A DNA stretch of 64,000 nucleotides from Paracoccus aminovorans (GTDB taxonomy: Bacteria > Pseudomonadota > Alphaproteobacteria > Rhodobacterales > Rhodobacteraceae): contig NZ_KQ955209.1 in NCBI RefSeq assembly GCF_001546115.1, positions 255,311 to 319,310 on the forward strand, read 5' to 3'. Every line of letters starts with the position of its first letter. Within the stretch, counting starts at the first letter, position 1. Both the position numbers and the translations under genes were made by a program. The notes under the pieces were generated by a model. It searched no databases, had not been told where the DNA came from, and was given only the letters and a program-made list of their open reading frames with translations. Below, piece by piece: positions 25,634 to 35,117 of the stretch.

Positions 25634-27013
25634 TCAGCCCGCCCCCGGCACCAGCTTGCCCGGGTTCATGATGCCCTGCGGGTCCAGCGCCTGCTTGATC
25701 GCGGCCATGACCGCGACCGCCTCGCCGTGCTGGGCGCGCATCAAGGGCAGCTTGCCGATGCCCACGCCATGCTCGCCGGTGATGGTGCCGCCGACGGCCA
25801 GCGCGCGCTCGGCCATGCGGGTGGCGACGCGCTTGGCGGCGGCCAGTTCCGCCGCGTCGCCGGGCATCACCAGGATCTGGGCGTGGAAATTGCCGTCGCC
25901 GACATGGCCGACCATCGGGCCCAGCAGGCCCTCGGCGCGGATGTCGGCCGCGGCTTCGGCCACCGCCGCCGGCAGGTGCGACATGGGCACGCAGACATCG
26001 GTGACGACCGCCGTGCAGCCCGGCCGCAGCGCCAGGCAGGAGCGATAGGCGTTGTGGCGCATCTTCCACAGCGCGGCGCGGGCCTCGGGCGTGGTGGCCC
26101 AGTCGAAGCCGGTGCCGCCGAAGTCCGCGGCCAGCGCGCCGAAGGCCTCGGCATCGCCCCGGACCGAGGCGGGGGCGCCGTGGAACTCGACCATCAGATG
26201 CGGGCCCTCGTGCATCTGGGTGCCCGAGAAGCGGTTGAAGGCGCGCACCACGTCGGCGTCGATGAACTCGATCCGCGCCATGGGGATGCCGGACTGGATG
26301 GTCGCGGTCACGCATTCCACCGCCTGCTCCAGCGTCGGAAAGCCGCAGACCGCGGCGGCGGTCTCCTCGGGCTGGCCGTGCAGGCGCAGGGTCAGCTCGG
26401 TGATGATGCCGAGCGTGCCCTCGGCGCCGACGAAGAGCCCGGTCAGGTCGTAGCCGGCCGAGGATTTCGCGGCGCGGGTGCCGGTGCGGATCACGCGGCC
26501 GTCGGCCAGCACGACCTCGAGCGCCAGCACATTGTCACGCATGGTGCCGTAGCGCACCGCCGTGGTGCCCGAGGCGCGGGTCGAGGCCATGCCGCCGAGG
26601 CTGGCGTTGGCGCCGGGATCGACCGGGAAGAACAGGCCGGTGGCGCGCAGCTCCTGGTTCAGCGCCTCGCGCGTGCAGCCGGGCTGGACGGTCGCCTGCA
26701 GGTCATCGGCGCGGATCTCGAGCACCCGGTCCATGCGCAGCATGTCGAGGACCAGCCCGCCCTGCGTGGCCAGCGCCTGCGCCTCGAGCGAGGTGCCGGT
26801 GCCCCAGCCGATCAGCGGCACGCGGTGGGCATGGCAGATGGCGGCGACCTGCGCGACCTCGCCGGTGGTCTCGGGCCAGGCCACGGCATCGGGCGGCGGC
26901 GCGCGGTGCCAGGATTCGGACTGGCCATGCAGCTCGCGGTCGGCGCCGCTGGTCGAGAAGCGGGGGCCAAGCAGCGCGGCAAGCGCCTCGGCGGCGGCGG
27001 CGGGAATCGGCAT
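25634..27013 (-). CDS. FAD-linked oxidase, D-lactate dehydrogenase/glycolate oxidase (GlcD) family
   Basis: A 459-residue flavoprotein that would oxidise a 2-hydroxy acid such as D-lactate or glycolate. The FAD PP-loop region is [23 protein letters not shown] and [31 protein letters not shown] (regions near residues 70-175). The C-terminal catalytic cap has [27 protein letters not shown] and the usual ending [13 protein letters not shown]. The start ATG 27011-27013 has AGGAGG five bases upstream, better than the ATG 21 bases earlier. It is convergent with the envelope-system gene. Substrate not settled; D-lactate dehydrogenase (cytochrome-type) is the closest fit. Confidence 0.9.
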   Translation of the reverse strand: MPIPAAAAEALAALLGPRFSTSGADRELHGQSESWHRAPPPDAVAWPETTGEVAQVAAICHAHRVPLIGWGTGTSLEAQALATQGGLVLDMLRMDRVLEIRADDLQATVQPGCTREALNQELRATGLFFPVDPGANASLGGMASTRASGTTAVRYGTMRDNVLALEVVLADGRVIRTGTRAAKSSAGYDLTGLFVGAEGTLGIITELTLRLHGQPEETAAAVCGFPTLEQAVECVTATIQSGIPMARIEFIDADVVRAFNRFSGTQMHEGPHLMVEFHGAPASVRGDAEAFGALAADFGGTGFDWATTPEARAALWKMRHNAYRSCLALRPGCTAVVTDVCVPMSHLPAAVAEAAADIRAEGLLGPMVGHVGDGNFHAQILVMPGDAAELAAAKRVATRMAERALAVGGTITGEHGVGIGKLPLMRAQHGEAVAVMAAIKQALDPQGIMNPGKLVPGAG

Positions 27014-27071
27014 GGGCTCCTCCTGGCTGGGCATGGCCGTTCTTAAAGCCGACCGCGCGCCGCCCGCAAGG

Positions 27072-28040
27072 TCAGGCCCGCGCGCCGAACAGCCCCTTCA
27101 CCGCGCCGATGGCGGGCGAGACGACATAATGCGCGACCGGGATCAGGATCATGCCCAGGATCACCCCGAAGATGCCGTCGAAGAAGGCGGTGGTCACCCA
27201 GGCGGCGGCGCCGGGCGCGGCGGGCATGGCCTGGGCGGCCGCCTCGGCCATGTGGTGGATCCATTCATAGGGCTGGTGCTGGCCCAGCACGTGCAGCCCG
27301 TGCACGACGATCTGGCCGCCGACCCAGATCATCGCCGCGGTGCCGACCACGGTCAGCACCTTCATGAAGCCCGGCATGACATGCACGATGCCGCGCCCCA
27401 GCGCCGCGGTGGGGCCGCCGCGCTCGTGCAGGTGCAGGCCGAAGTCGTCGGCCTTCACGATCAGCGCCACGAAACCGTAGACCGCGACGGTGATGCCCAC
27501 CGCCACCACAGCGAGGATCAGCGCCTTCATCCAGATCGCGTCGCCGTTCGGGATCGCGGCGAGCGCGATGGTCATGATCTCGGCCGAGAGGATGAAATCG
27601 GTCTTGATCGCGCCCCTGACGCGCTCTTCCTCGAGGCCCGCGGCGCCCCCGGGCGTCACGGTCAGGTGCGGGTCGTTGCCGTGGTCGTGGGCGAGCGCGT
27701 GAAAGATCTTCTCGGCGCCCTCGAAGCACAGATAGGCGCCGCCGATCATCAGCAAGGGCGTGATGAGCCAGGGCGCGAAGGCCGAGAGCAGCAGCGCGAT
27801 CGGCAGCAGGATCACCAGCTTGTTGAAGATCGAGCCGCGGGCGATCTTCAGGACGATCGGCACCTCGCGCGCGGCGGAAAAGCCATGCACGTATTTCGGC
27901 GTCACCGCCGCGTCGTCGATCACCGCGCCCGCCGCCTTGGCCCCGGCCTTGGCCGCCTGTCCGGCCACGTCGTCGACCGAGGCGGCCGCGATCTTGGCGA
28001 TCCCCGCCACGTCGTCCAGCAGCGCCAGAAGTCCGCTCAT
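27072..28040 (-). CDS. DUF808 (YedI-like) inner-membrane protein
   Basis: A 322-residue protein of the DUF808 family. The start [28 protein letters not shown] is the family hallmark, followed by [38 protein letters not shown] and the ending [16 protein letters not shown]. About six to eight membrane helices are expected. No biochemical role is established. The ATG at 28038-28040 follows GGGGAAAACGG. It is divergent from cobS with a 135-bp gap. Confidence 0.92.
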   Translation of the reverse strand: MSGLLALLDDVAGIAKIAAASVDDVAGQAAKAGAKAAGAVIDDAAVTPKYVHGFSAAREVPIVLKIARGSIFNKLVILLPIALLLSAFAPWLITPLLMIGGAYLCFEGAEKIFHALAHDHGNDPHLTVTPGGAAGLEEERVRGAIKTDFILSAEIMTIALAAIPNGDAIWMKALILAVVAVGITVAVYGFVALIVKADDFGLHLHERGGPTAALGRGIVHVMPGFMKVLTVVGTAAMIWVGGQIVVHGLHVLGQHQPYEWIHHMAEAAAQAMPAAPGAAAWVTTAFFDGIFGVILGMILIPVAHYVVSPAIGAVKGLFGARA

Positions 28041-28175
28041 CCGTTTTCCCCTTTGATCCTGCCTGCCGAAACTGCGGGGATAATCCGGCAAGGACAAGGC
28101 CGGTTCCGCATGTTCGCTTGCTTATGCCCGGCGAATGCGCAATCTAGGCGCCGTTGCGATGAAAGGGCCGAGACC

Positions 28176-29150
28176 ATGCTGGACGTGAACGCGAAACCGA
28201 CCGAGGAAATCGACCTGCGCGAGGTCTTCGGCCTTGACAGCGACATGAAGGTCAAGGGCTTTGCCGAGCGCACCGACCGCGTGCCCGAGATCGACACCAC
28301 CTACAAGTTCGACCCGGACACCACGCTGGCGATCCTGGCCGGCTTTGCCTACAACCGCCGGGTGATGATCCAGGGCTATCACGGCACCGGCAAGTCGACC
28401 CATATCGAGCAGGTCGCCGCGCGGCTGAACTGGCCCTGCGTGCGGGTGAACCTGGACAGCCACGTCAGCCGCATCGACCTGATCGGCAAGGACGCGATCA
28501 AGCTGGTGGACGGCAAGCAGGTCACGGTGTTCCACGAAGGCATCCTGCCCTGGGCGCTGCGCAACCCGACCGCCATCGTCTTCGACGAATACGACGCCGG
28601 CCGCGCCGACGTGATGTTCGTGATCCAGCGCGTGCTGGAGGCCGACGGCAAGCTGACGCTCTTGGACCAGAATGAGGTCATCACGCCGAATCCCTATTTC
28701 CGCCTGTTCGCGACCGCGAACACCGTGGGCCTGGGCGACACCACCGGCCTTTACCACGGCACGCAGCAGATCAACCAGGGCCAGATGGACCGCTGGTCGC
28801 TGGTCTCGACGCTGAATTACCTGTCGCATGACGCCGAGGCCGCCATCGTCCTGGCCAAGAACCCGACCTACAACACCGAGAAGGGCCGCAAGATCATCAA
28901 CCAGATGGTGACACTGGCCGACCTGACCCGCACCGCTTTCATGCAGGGCGACCTGTCCACGGTGATGAGCCCGCGCACGGTGATCGCCTGGGCGCAGAAC
29001 GCGCGGATCTTCGGCGACAACGTGGGCTATGCGTTCCGGCTGACCTTCCTGAACAAATGCGACGAGCTGGAGCGCCAGACGGTGGCCGAGTTCTATCAGC
29101 GCCTGTTCGACGAGGAACTGCCGGAAAGCGCGGCGGTCAAGGCGGGCTAA
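28176..29150 (+). CDS. cobS: cobaltochelatase subunit CobS (AAA+ ATPase)
   Basis: A 324-residue AAA+ subunit of the aerobic cobaltochelatase, which works with CobT and CobN to insert cobalt into hydrogenobyrinic acid diamide in B12 synthesis. Walker A is GYHGTGKST (residues 67-75), Walker B is [10 protein letters not shown], and the family's start [17 protein letters not shown] and end [21 protein letters not shown] segment are present. It is followed not directly by cobT but by a hicAB pair on the other strand, whose end overlaps the cobS stop by two bases. Confidence 0.97.
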   Translation: MLDVNAKPTEEIDLREVFGLDSDMKVKGFAERTDRVPEIDTTYKFDPDTTLAILAGFAYNRRVMIQGYHGTGKSTHIEQVAARLNWPCVRVNLDSHVSRIDLIGKDAIKLVDGKQVTVFHEGILPWALRNPTAIVFDEYDAGRADVMFVIQRVLEADGKLTLLDQNEVITPNPYFRLFATANTVGLGDTTGLYHGTQQINQGQMDRWSLVSTLNYLSHDAEAAIVLAKNPTYNTEKGRKIINQMVTLADLTRTAFMQGDLSTVMSPRTVIAWAQNARIFGDNVGYAFRLTFLNKCDELERQTVAEFYQRLFDEELPESAAVKAG

Positions 29151-29539
29151 TGCCCGCCCTTGATCTCGTTCAGGGCCGCCATCGCCAGAAAACCTGATCG
29201 GGTCAGCCCCAACTGACCCGCCGCCGTATCAATCGCCTCCAGCGTCCCGGCATCCAGGCTGACATTCACCCGGCGCTGCCGCGTGCTGCGCCTGACATGC
29301 GGCACGGCGATCAGAAATGCCCCTGCCGCCAGCTCCTCGGCGCATTCCGCGGCGATATCGCGCAAGGACCCCGGTGCCGTGATGGGCTGGTCCTCGAACC
29401 ACAATTCAATGGCCTCGACCGCATTGGGCAGGATGTCGTTTTCGGCATCCGCAGCCGAAAAGCAGCCCGGCAGGTCCGGAAAACGGATGCCGAAGGCGCT
29501 GTCCTCATCCTTTTCCACCAGCGCAAGATAGGTTTTCAT
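29147..29539 (-). CDS. hicB: HicB-family antitoxin
   Basis: A 130-residue antitoxin. The N-terminal HicB fold is clear ([35 protein letters not shown], given as a region) with the family core FPDLPGC. The C-terminus is a ribbon-helix-helix DNA-binding part ([30 protein letters not shown]). It should bind and neutralise HicA and repress the pair. The ATG overlaps the hicA stop (ATGA), with toxin first, as is usual for hicAB. Convergent with cobS. Confidence 0.93.
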   Translation of the reverse strand: MKTYLALVEKDEDSAFGIRFPDLPGCFSAADAENDILPNAVEAIELWFEDQPITAPGSLRDIAAECAEELAAGAFLIAVPHVRRSTRQRRVNVSLDAGTLEAIDTAAGQLGLTRSGFLAMAALNEIKGGH

Positions 29540-29733
29540 TCGCCCTCCAGCCAGCCTGCCATGCGCGCGATGCTGCGCGCGGTTCCAATCGGCAGATCCT
29601 TTTTCGGATGCGGCACGATGACCGTCCGCGCATCCTTGCGGAATTTGTGATGCGAGCCCCTGATCGAGATCAGGGCCCACCCCTCGGCCTCCAGCCGTCT
29701 CACAATGTCCCGGCTGCTTCGCAGGATCTCCAT
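29536..29733 (-). CDS. hicA: HicA-family mRNA-targeting toxin
   Basis: A 65-residue dsRNA-binding-fold toxin. Key features: [25 protein letters not shown] with the catalytic-type histidine in RGSHHKF, then [19 protein letters not shown], and the ending MAGWLEG. Length is normal for the family. There is no ribosome site before the ATG (29731-29733); the promoter predicted at 29741-29768 would start transcription at or next to the A of the ATG, so it may be leaderless. Confidence 0.93.
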   Translation of the reverse strand: MEILRSSRDIVRRLEAEGWALISIRGSHHKFRKDARTVIVPHPKKDLPIGTARSIARMAGWLEGE

Positions 29734-29740
29734 ATGTGTA

Positions 29741-29768
29741 TTTATATGCGCACGCCACTTTCCGTCAA
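29741..29768 (-). promoter_or_regulatory. hicA promoter, probably leaderless
   Basis: On the minus strand TTGACG (29763-29768) and TATAAA (29741-29746) have a 16-bp spacer. The -10 box ends seven bases before the hicA ATG. The AT-rich run is striking in this GC-rich region and is also a likely HicB operator. Confidence 0.65.
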
Positions 29769-29809
29769 GACCTCTCGACAGAGGCGACAATCTGTCCCAG
29801 AAACGAGTC

Positions 29810-31672
29810 ATGAAAAAATCCGACAACCCCGCCGATCCGTTCAAGAAGGCCCTGACCGAGGCCACCCGCGCCATGGCCGAGGAGCACGAGCTGAACGTGA
29901 CCTTCAGCGCCGATCCCTCGGGCGTCTCGGGCGACACCATGCGCCTGCCGCAGGTCAGCCGCCGCATGACCCGCGACGAGGTGCTGATGGCGCGCGGCAC
30001 GGCGGATGCGCTGGCGATGCGGATGCGCCACCACGACGCCTCGACCCATGCGAAATACGTCCCCGCCGGGCCGATGGCGCGCGACCTCTACGAGGCGATG
30101 GAGACGGCGCGCTGCGAGGCCCTGGGTGCGCGCGACATGCCCGGCGCGCTGTCGAACATCGACGCCAAGCTGGGCCAGGAGGCCGAGCGCAAGGGCTATG
30201 GCCAGATCAAGGCCCCGGCCGATGCGCCGCTGGCCGTCGCCGCGGGCTATCTGGTGCGGCAGGCGGCGACGGGCCGCACCCTGCCCGGCCCAGCACAGCA
30301 TGTCGCCGACCTGTGGCGCCCCTTCGTCGAGGAACAGGCCGGCGCCGATCTGGACCAGGTGCGCGAGGTGCTGGCCGACCAGGCCGCCTTCGCGCGGCTG
30401 GCGCGCAAGGTGATCTCGGATCTCGGCTATGGCGACCAGCTGGGCGAGGACCCGGACGAGCCGCAAGAGGACGAATCCGACGAGAGTGCCGAACAGGACG
30501 AGGAGGCCGGCGACAACCAGTCCCGCGACCAGAACCCCGACGACGAGGCCGAGGCCAGCCCCGAGCGCAGCCAGGACCAGACGCAGGAAGAGCGTCAGGC
30601 CCAGGTCAGCATGGACGACCAATCGGACGAGGAAATGGCCGACGAGGCCGAGATGTCCGAGGCCGACACGCCGCCCGACCTGCCGCCTCCGGTCAGCGAC
30701 GCGAGCCCCGACTACAAGGTCTATACCCAGGAATTCGACGAGGAGATCCGGGCCGAGGACCTGGCCGACCCGGCCGAGCTGGAGCGGCTGCGCGCCTATC
30801 TCGACAAGCAGCTGGAGCCGCTGCGCGGCGCGGTCTCGCGGCTGGCGAACAAGCTGCAGCGCCGCCTGCAGGCGCAGCAGAGCCGCAGCTGGGAGTTCGA
30901 CAAGGAAGAGGGCGTGCTGGATGCCGGGCGCTTGGCGCGCGTGGTGGCGAACCCGACCACGCCGCTGAGCTTCAAGGTCGAGAAGGATACCGAATTCCGC
31001 GACACGGTGGTGACGCTGCTTCTGGACAACTCGGGCTCGATGCGCGGCCGGCCGATCAGCATCGCCGCGATCTGCGCCGACGTGCTGGCGCGGACGCTGG
31101 AGCGCAGCCAGGTCAAGGTCGAGATCCTGGGTTTCACCACACGGGCCTGGAAGGGCGGGCAGAGCCGCGAGAAATGGCTGGCGGCCGGGCGGCCGGCGCA
31201 GCCGGGGCGGCTGAACGACCTGCGCCATATCATCTACAAGGGCGCCGATGCGCCCTGGCGGCGGGTGCGGCCGAACCTGGGCCTGATGATGAAAGAGGGG
31301 CTCCTGAAGGAAAACATCGACGGCGAGGCGCTGGAATGGGCGCATCGCCGGCTGGTGCGGCGGCCCGAGCAGCGCCGGATCCTGATGGTGATCTCGGACG
31401 GGGCGCCGGTGGACGATTCGACGCTGTCGGTCAACCCGGCGAACTTCCTGGAAAAGCACCTGCGCGACGTGATCGCCATGATCGAGAAGAAGAAGCATGT
31501 GGAACTCTTGGCCATCGGCATCGGCCATGACGTGACGCGCTATTACCAGCGCGCCGTCACCATCACCGATGCCGAGCAGCTGGCCGGCGCCATGACCGAG
31601 CAGTTGGCCGCGCTGTTCGAAAGCGACCCGCGCAAGCGCGCCCGGGCCATGAACCTGCGCCGCGCCGGCTGA
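29810..31672 (+). CDS. cobT: cobaltochelatase subunit CobT
   Basis: A 620-residue subunit of the aerobic cobaltochelatase. The N-terminal third is the CobT domain ([22 protein letters not shown]). A long, very acidic linker follows at about residues 215-300 ([20 protein letters not shown] and more). The C-terminal von Willebrand A domain has the metal-binding MIDAS motif [13 protein letters not shown] and [11 protein letters not shown]. The start ATG is 29810. It lies 76 bases from the divergent hicA gene, so its promoter must be in or near that gap unless it is read from cobS through the antisense TA pair. Confidence 0.97.
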   Translation: MKKSDNPADPFKKALTEATRAMAEEHELNVTFSADPSGVSGDTMRLPQVSRRMTRDEVLMARGTADALAMRMRHHDASTHAKYVPAGPMARDLYEAMETARCEALGARDMPGALSNIDAKLGQEAERKGYGQIKAPADAPLAVAAGYLVRQAATGRTLPGPAQHVADLWRPFVEEQAGADLDQVREVLADQAAFARLARKVISDLGYGDQLGEDPDEPQEDESDESAEQDEEAGDNQSRDQNPDDEAEASPERSQDQTQEERQAQVSMDDQSDEEMADEAEMSEADTPPDLPPPVSDASPDYKVYTQEFDEEIRAEDLADPAELERLRAYLDKQLEPLRGAVSRLANKLQRRLQAQQSRSWEFDKEEGVLDAGRLARVVANPTTPLSFKVEKDTEFRDTVVTLLLDNSGSMRGRPISIAAICADVLARTLERSQVKVEILGFTTRAWKGGQSREKWLAAGRPAQPGRLNDLRHIIYKGADAPWRRVRPNLGLMMKEGLLKENIDGEALEWAHRRLVRRPEQRRILMVISDGAPVDDSTLSVNPANFLEKHLRDVIAMIEKKKHVELLAIGIGHDVTRYYQRAVTITDAEQLAGAMTEQLAALFESDPRKRARAMNLRRAG

Positions 31673-31702
31673 GCCTGTCCTTTCCGCCTGCTTGATTGCG
31701 GC

Positions 31703-31740
31703 CCCGTCCCGTGCGACCACTCCTCCGGGACGGGTATTGT
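31703..31740 (+). terminator. hairpin terminator after cobT
   Basis: A 9-bp perfect stem (CCCGTCCCG at 31703-31711 and CGGGACGGG at 31726-31734) begins 30 bases past the cobT stop and is followed by TATTGTT. The T run is weak, but the position between cobT and the next gene fits. Confidence 0.5.
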
Positions 31741-31752
31741 TGCGGGTTTCAG

Positions 31753-33018
31753 GTGCTCAAGATTGGTTTCTTCATCCCCGAGTTTCCGGGCCAGACGCAT
31801 ATCTTCCTGTGGCGCGAGCGGCAGGCGCTGGCCGAACTGGGGATCGAGGCCGACCTGGTCTCGACCCGGCCGCCGCCGCGCAAGGTCGCCTCGCATGCCT
31901 GGGCTGCCGAGGCGCAGGGGCGGACGCGCTATCTGATGCCGCTGCAGGGCGGCGCGCTGGGAATCGTGACGGAGTTCCTGCGCTCGGGGCCCGGCGGCTG
32001 GGCGCGTGGCTTCGGCGCGGCGCTGACGGCCGAGGCGCCGGGGCTGAAGGGCCGGGCGCGGATGCTGGCGCTGCTCGCCATGGGCGCGCGGCTGAAGCGC
32101 ATCGCGCGCGAGCAGGGCTGGCGCCATGTCCATGTCCACAGCTGCGCCGACAGCCTGAACATCGCCATGTTCGCCGAGCGCCTGGGCGGCCCCAGCTACA
32201 GCCTGACGCTGCACGGCCCGACCTTGGAGGGCTACGGCCCGAACCAGCGCCAGAAATGGCGCCATGCGCGGTTTGCGACCATCATCTCGCGCCTGCTGAT
32301 GGGCGTGGCGCAGCGCGACATCGGCCCGGACCTGCCGGCGGTGGTGAATATCGCGCCGATGGGGGTGGACCTGTCGCAGATCCGCCGCGCCGCGCCCTGG
32401 CAGCCGCCGGCACCGGGCGAGGCCCTGCGCCTTTTCTCTTGCGGCCGGCTGAACGCGGTCAAGGGCCACGATCACCTGATCCGCACGGTCGAGATCTTGC
32501 GCGCGCAAGGCATCGACGCGCGGCTCGAGATCGCCGGCGAGGATGAACAGGGCGGCTCGGGCTATCACCGCCATCTCGACGCGCTGATCGCCGAAAAGGG
32601 CCTTGGCGATGCCGTCACGCTTCTGGGCGCGGTCAGCGAGGACCGGGTGCGCGCGGGGCTGGAGCGCGCGCATGTCTTTGCGCTCGCCAGCCTGAACGAG
32701 GGCATCTCGGTCGCGATCATGGAAGCGATGGCGATGGAAATGCCGGTGGTCGTCACCGATGTCGGCGGCAATCACGAGCTGATCGCCTCGGGGCAGGACG
32801 CGATCCTGGTGCCGGCCGAGGCGCCCGAGGTGATGGCCGAGGCGATCGCCGGGCTTTACGCCGACCCCGAGGACGCGCGCCGGCTGGCGCAAGCCTCGCG
32901 CGCCAAGGTCGCGGCCGCGTTCCACCACCGCCGCAGCGCCGAAGCGGTGGCCGATGGGCTGGCCCGCACCATGCCGGGCGCGCGCGAGGCGCTGGAACGC
33001 AGCCCCGCGCGGGGGTAA
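31753..33018 (+). CDS. GT4-family glycosyltransferase
   Basis: A 421-residue glycosyltransferase of the GT-B fold. The N-domain starts LKIGFFIPEFPGQTHIF, and the donor-binding domain has RLFSCGRLNAVKGHDHLI, AHVFALASLNEGISVAIMEAMAMEMPVVVTDVGGNHELI (a region near residues 300-345). The last is the GT4 EX7E-type signature. It resembles enzymes that build colanic-acid-like or other exopolysaccharides; acceptor and sugar are unknown. The start GTG 31753 was chosen because the conserved sequence begins there, though its ribosome site is weak. It stands alone, with no other capsule genes beside it. Confidence 0.88.
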   Translation: MLKIGFFIPEFPGQTHIFLWRERQALAELGIEADLVSTRPPPRKVASHAWAAEAQGRTRYLMPLQGGALGIVTEFLRSGPGGWARGFGAALTAEAPGLKGRARMLALLAMGARLKRIAREQGWRHVHVHSCADSLNIAMFAERLGGPSYSLTLHGPTLEGYGPNQRQKWRHARFATIISRLLMGVAQRDIGPDLPAVVNIAPMGVDLSQIRRAAPWQPPAPGEALRLFSCGRLNAVKGHDHLIRTVEILRAQGIDARLEIAGEDEQGGSGYHRHLDALIAEKGLGDAVTLLGAVSEDRVRAGLERAHVFALASLNEGISVAIMEAMAMEMPVVVTDVGGNHELIASGQDAILVPAEAPEVMAEAIAGLYADPEDARRLAQASRAKVAAAFHHRRSAEAVADGLARTMPGAREALERSPARG

Positions 33019-33060
33019 GACGGGCGGGCCAAGACGACAGGACAGCCCCAGGACAACCCC

Positions 33061-34878
33061 ATGTTTCAGACCTATGACAGCGATTCCAACCCGGCCCTGC
33101 ATCCCCCCCGGCTGGAGGCGCTGCGGCGCGAACTGGCGGCGCGCGCGCTCGACGGCTTCCTGGTGCCGCGCGCCGATGCGCATCAGGGCGAATATGTCGC
33201 GGCCCGGGACGCGCGGCTGGCCTGGCTGACCGGCTTCACCGGCAGCGCCGGCTTCTGCATCGTCACCCCGGACCGCGCCGGCGTCTTCATCGACGGCCGC
33301 TACCGCGTGCAGGTCAAGGCCGAGGTCGACGCCGCCGCCTTCACCCCGGTGCCCTGGCCCGAGACGAAGCCCGCCGCCTGGCTGCGCGATGCCCTGCCCG
33401 AGGGTGGCCGCATCGGCTACGACCCCTGGCTGCATACGCGGGCCGAGATCCGCACGCTGGAACAGGGCCTGACCGGCTCGGGCATCGCGCTGATCGCAGT
33501 CGAGCACAATCCGGTCGATGCGATCTGGCAGGGCCAGCCCGAGCCGCCGGTGGGCGCGGTGCGGCTGTGGCCCGATGCCGTGGCGGGCGAGACGGCGGCT
33601 GACAAGCGCGCCCGCATCGCCGCCGGCCTGCGCGCGGCGGGCCAGCGCGCGGCGGTGCTGACCCTGCCCGATTCGCTGAGCTGGCTTCTGAACATCCGCG
33701 GCGCCGACGTGCCCAGGAACCCGGTGGTGCAGGGCTTTGCCATCATCGAGGACAACGGCCATGTCGCGGTCTTCGCCAATCCGGCGAAATTCGGCGCCGA
33801 GGTGCGGGCGGCGCTTGGCAACGCGGTCTCGGTCCTGCCGCCCGAGGCGCTGATCCCGGCGCTGACCAATCTCTCCGGCCCCGTCCGGGTCGATCCGGCC
33901 AGCGCGCCGGACCAGGTCTTCACGCTGATCGAAAGCATGAACACCCCCATCGCCGAAGGCCCCGACCCGGTGATCCTGCCGAAGGCGCAGAAGAACCCGG
34001 CCGAGATCGCCGGCATGCGCGAGGCGCATCTGCTGGACGGCGCGGCGGTGACCGAACTGCTGCACTGGCTCGACAGCCGCGCCCCGCAGCTGGACGAGCA
34101 GCCGCTGACCGAGATCGGCGTCGCGGAAAAGCTCGAGGCGCTGCGCCGGGCGGGCGGCATCCTCGACATCAGCTTCGACACCATCGCGGCCACCGGGCCG
34201 CATGCCGCGATCCCGCATTACCATGTCAGCCGCGCCAGCGACCTGCGCATCCTGCCCGGCCAGGTGCTGCTGGTCGATTCCGGCGGCCAATATGCCATGG
34301 GCACCACCGACATCACCCGCACCCTGGCGATGGGCCCGGTCGATGCCGATGTGCGCCGGCCCTATACACGGGTGCTGCAAGGCATGATCGCGGTGTCGCG
34401 GGTGCAATTCCCGCAAGGGGTCGCGGGCGCGCATATCGACGCGCTGGCGCGGGCGCCGCTCTGGTCCGAGGGCATGGACTACGACCACGGCACCGGCCAC
34501 GGCGTCGGTGCGGGCCTGTCGGTGCACGAAGGGCCGGTGCGGATCTCGCGCATCTCCGAGATCCCGCTGGCCGCCGGCATGATCCTGTCGAACGAGCCCG
34601 GCTATTACCGCGAGGGCGCATTCGGCATCCGCATCGAGAACCTGATCGTGGTCGAGCCGCGCGAAAGCGCCGACGGCCGCGCCATGCTGGGCTTCGAGAC
34701 CCTGACCTTTGCCCCGATCGACCGCCGGTTGATCGACCCCGCGCTGCTGTCGCAGGACGAGCGCGCTTGGCTCGACGCCTATCACGCCGAGGTCTTCGAC
34801 AAGATCGCGCCGCTGGTCCCGGACGCCACCCGCGACTGGCTCTATCTGGCAACCCGGCCGCTGGGCGCCAGCGCCTGA
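33061..34878 (+). CDS. Xaa-Pro aminopeptidase (M24B, large three-domain type)
   Basis: A 605-residue aminopeptidase P, which removes the first residue when proline is second. It is the long form, like eukaryotic cytosolic enzyme, with two creatinase-N-type domains (LTGFTGSAGFCIVTPDRAGVFIDGRY) before the pita-bread catalytic domain. Metal ligands are seen in VDSGGQYAMGTTDITRT (two Asp), GTGHGVGAGLSVHEGP (His), LSNEPGYY (Glu) and IRIENLIVVE (Glu). Cytoplasmic. It lies 42 bases after the glycosyltransferase, maybe as a second gene of that unit. Confidence 0.94.
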   Translation: MFQTYDSDSNPALHPPRLEALRRELAARALDGFLVPRADAHQGEYVAARDARLAWLTGFTGSAGFCIVTPDRAGVFIDGRYRVQVKAEVDAAAFTPVPWPETKPAAWLRDALPEGGRIGYDPWLHTRAEIRTLEQGLTGSGIALIAVEHNPVDAIWQGQPEPPVGAVRLWPDAVAGETAADKRARIAAGLRAAGQRAAVLTLPDSLSWLLNIRGADVPRNPVVQGFAIIEDNGHVAVFANPAKFGAEVRAALGNAVSVLPPEALIPALTNLSGPVRVDPASAPDQVFTLIESMNTPIAEGPDPVILPKAQKNPAEIAGMREAHLLDGAAVTELLHWLDSRAPQLDEQPLTEIGVAEKLEALRRAGGILDISFDTIAATGPHAAIPHYHVSRASDLRILPGQVLLVDSGGQYAMGTTDITRTLAMGPVDADVRRPYTRVLQGMIAVSRVQFPQGVAGAHIDALARAPLWSEGMDYDHGTGHGVGAGLSVHEGPVRISRISEIPLAAGMILSNEPGYYREGAFGIRIENLIVVEPRESADGRAMLGFETLTFAPIDRRLIDPALLSQDERAWLDAYHAEVFDKIAPLVPDATRDWLYLATRPLGASA

Positions 34879-34898
34879 CGGCCGCCCGGCCTGGCGCT

Positions 34899-35088
34899 TT
34901 CACCGTTTTCCAAATACTCCGCCGGCGCCGAGGTCGGATGGCACGATTTCTTTGCTCCTGAAATACCCCTGCGACAGCGCATCCGGGCGCGGCCACAGGA
35001 GTATTTGGAAAACGGTGAAGCGGCAGGGGCTAACCCGGCGCCGCCCGGCGGGTGGCGCGGTTGCCGGGGTATTTGGGGGAGCAAAGAA
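34899..35088. repeat. nested inverted repeats in the intergenic region
   Basis: A perfect 22-bp inverted pair lies at 34899-34920 and 34998-35019; the core is CACCGTTTTCCAAATACTCC. A second, imperfect pair, TTCTTTGCTCCTGAAATACC (about 34948-34967) against a GGTATTTGGGGGAGCAAAGAA-like stretch (35067-35088), is interleaved with it. No coding frame here is convincing. The layout suggests a mobile palindromic intergenic repeat; the outer pair could also form a long hairpin downstream of either convergent gene. Confidence 0.75.
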
Positions 35089-35117
35089 GGCCGAGGTGGG
35101 GTGCTGGACCCCTCGGC

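Noticed and set aside
31543..34785. A 1080-codon minus-strand frame opposite the glycosyltransferase and aminopeptidase P
   Set aside because: Antisense shadow with no domain; both plus-strand genes are well supported.
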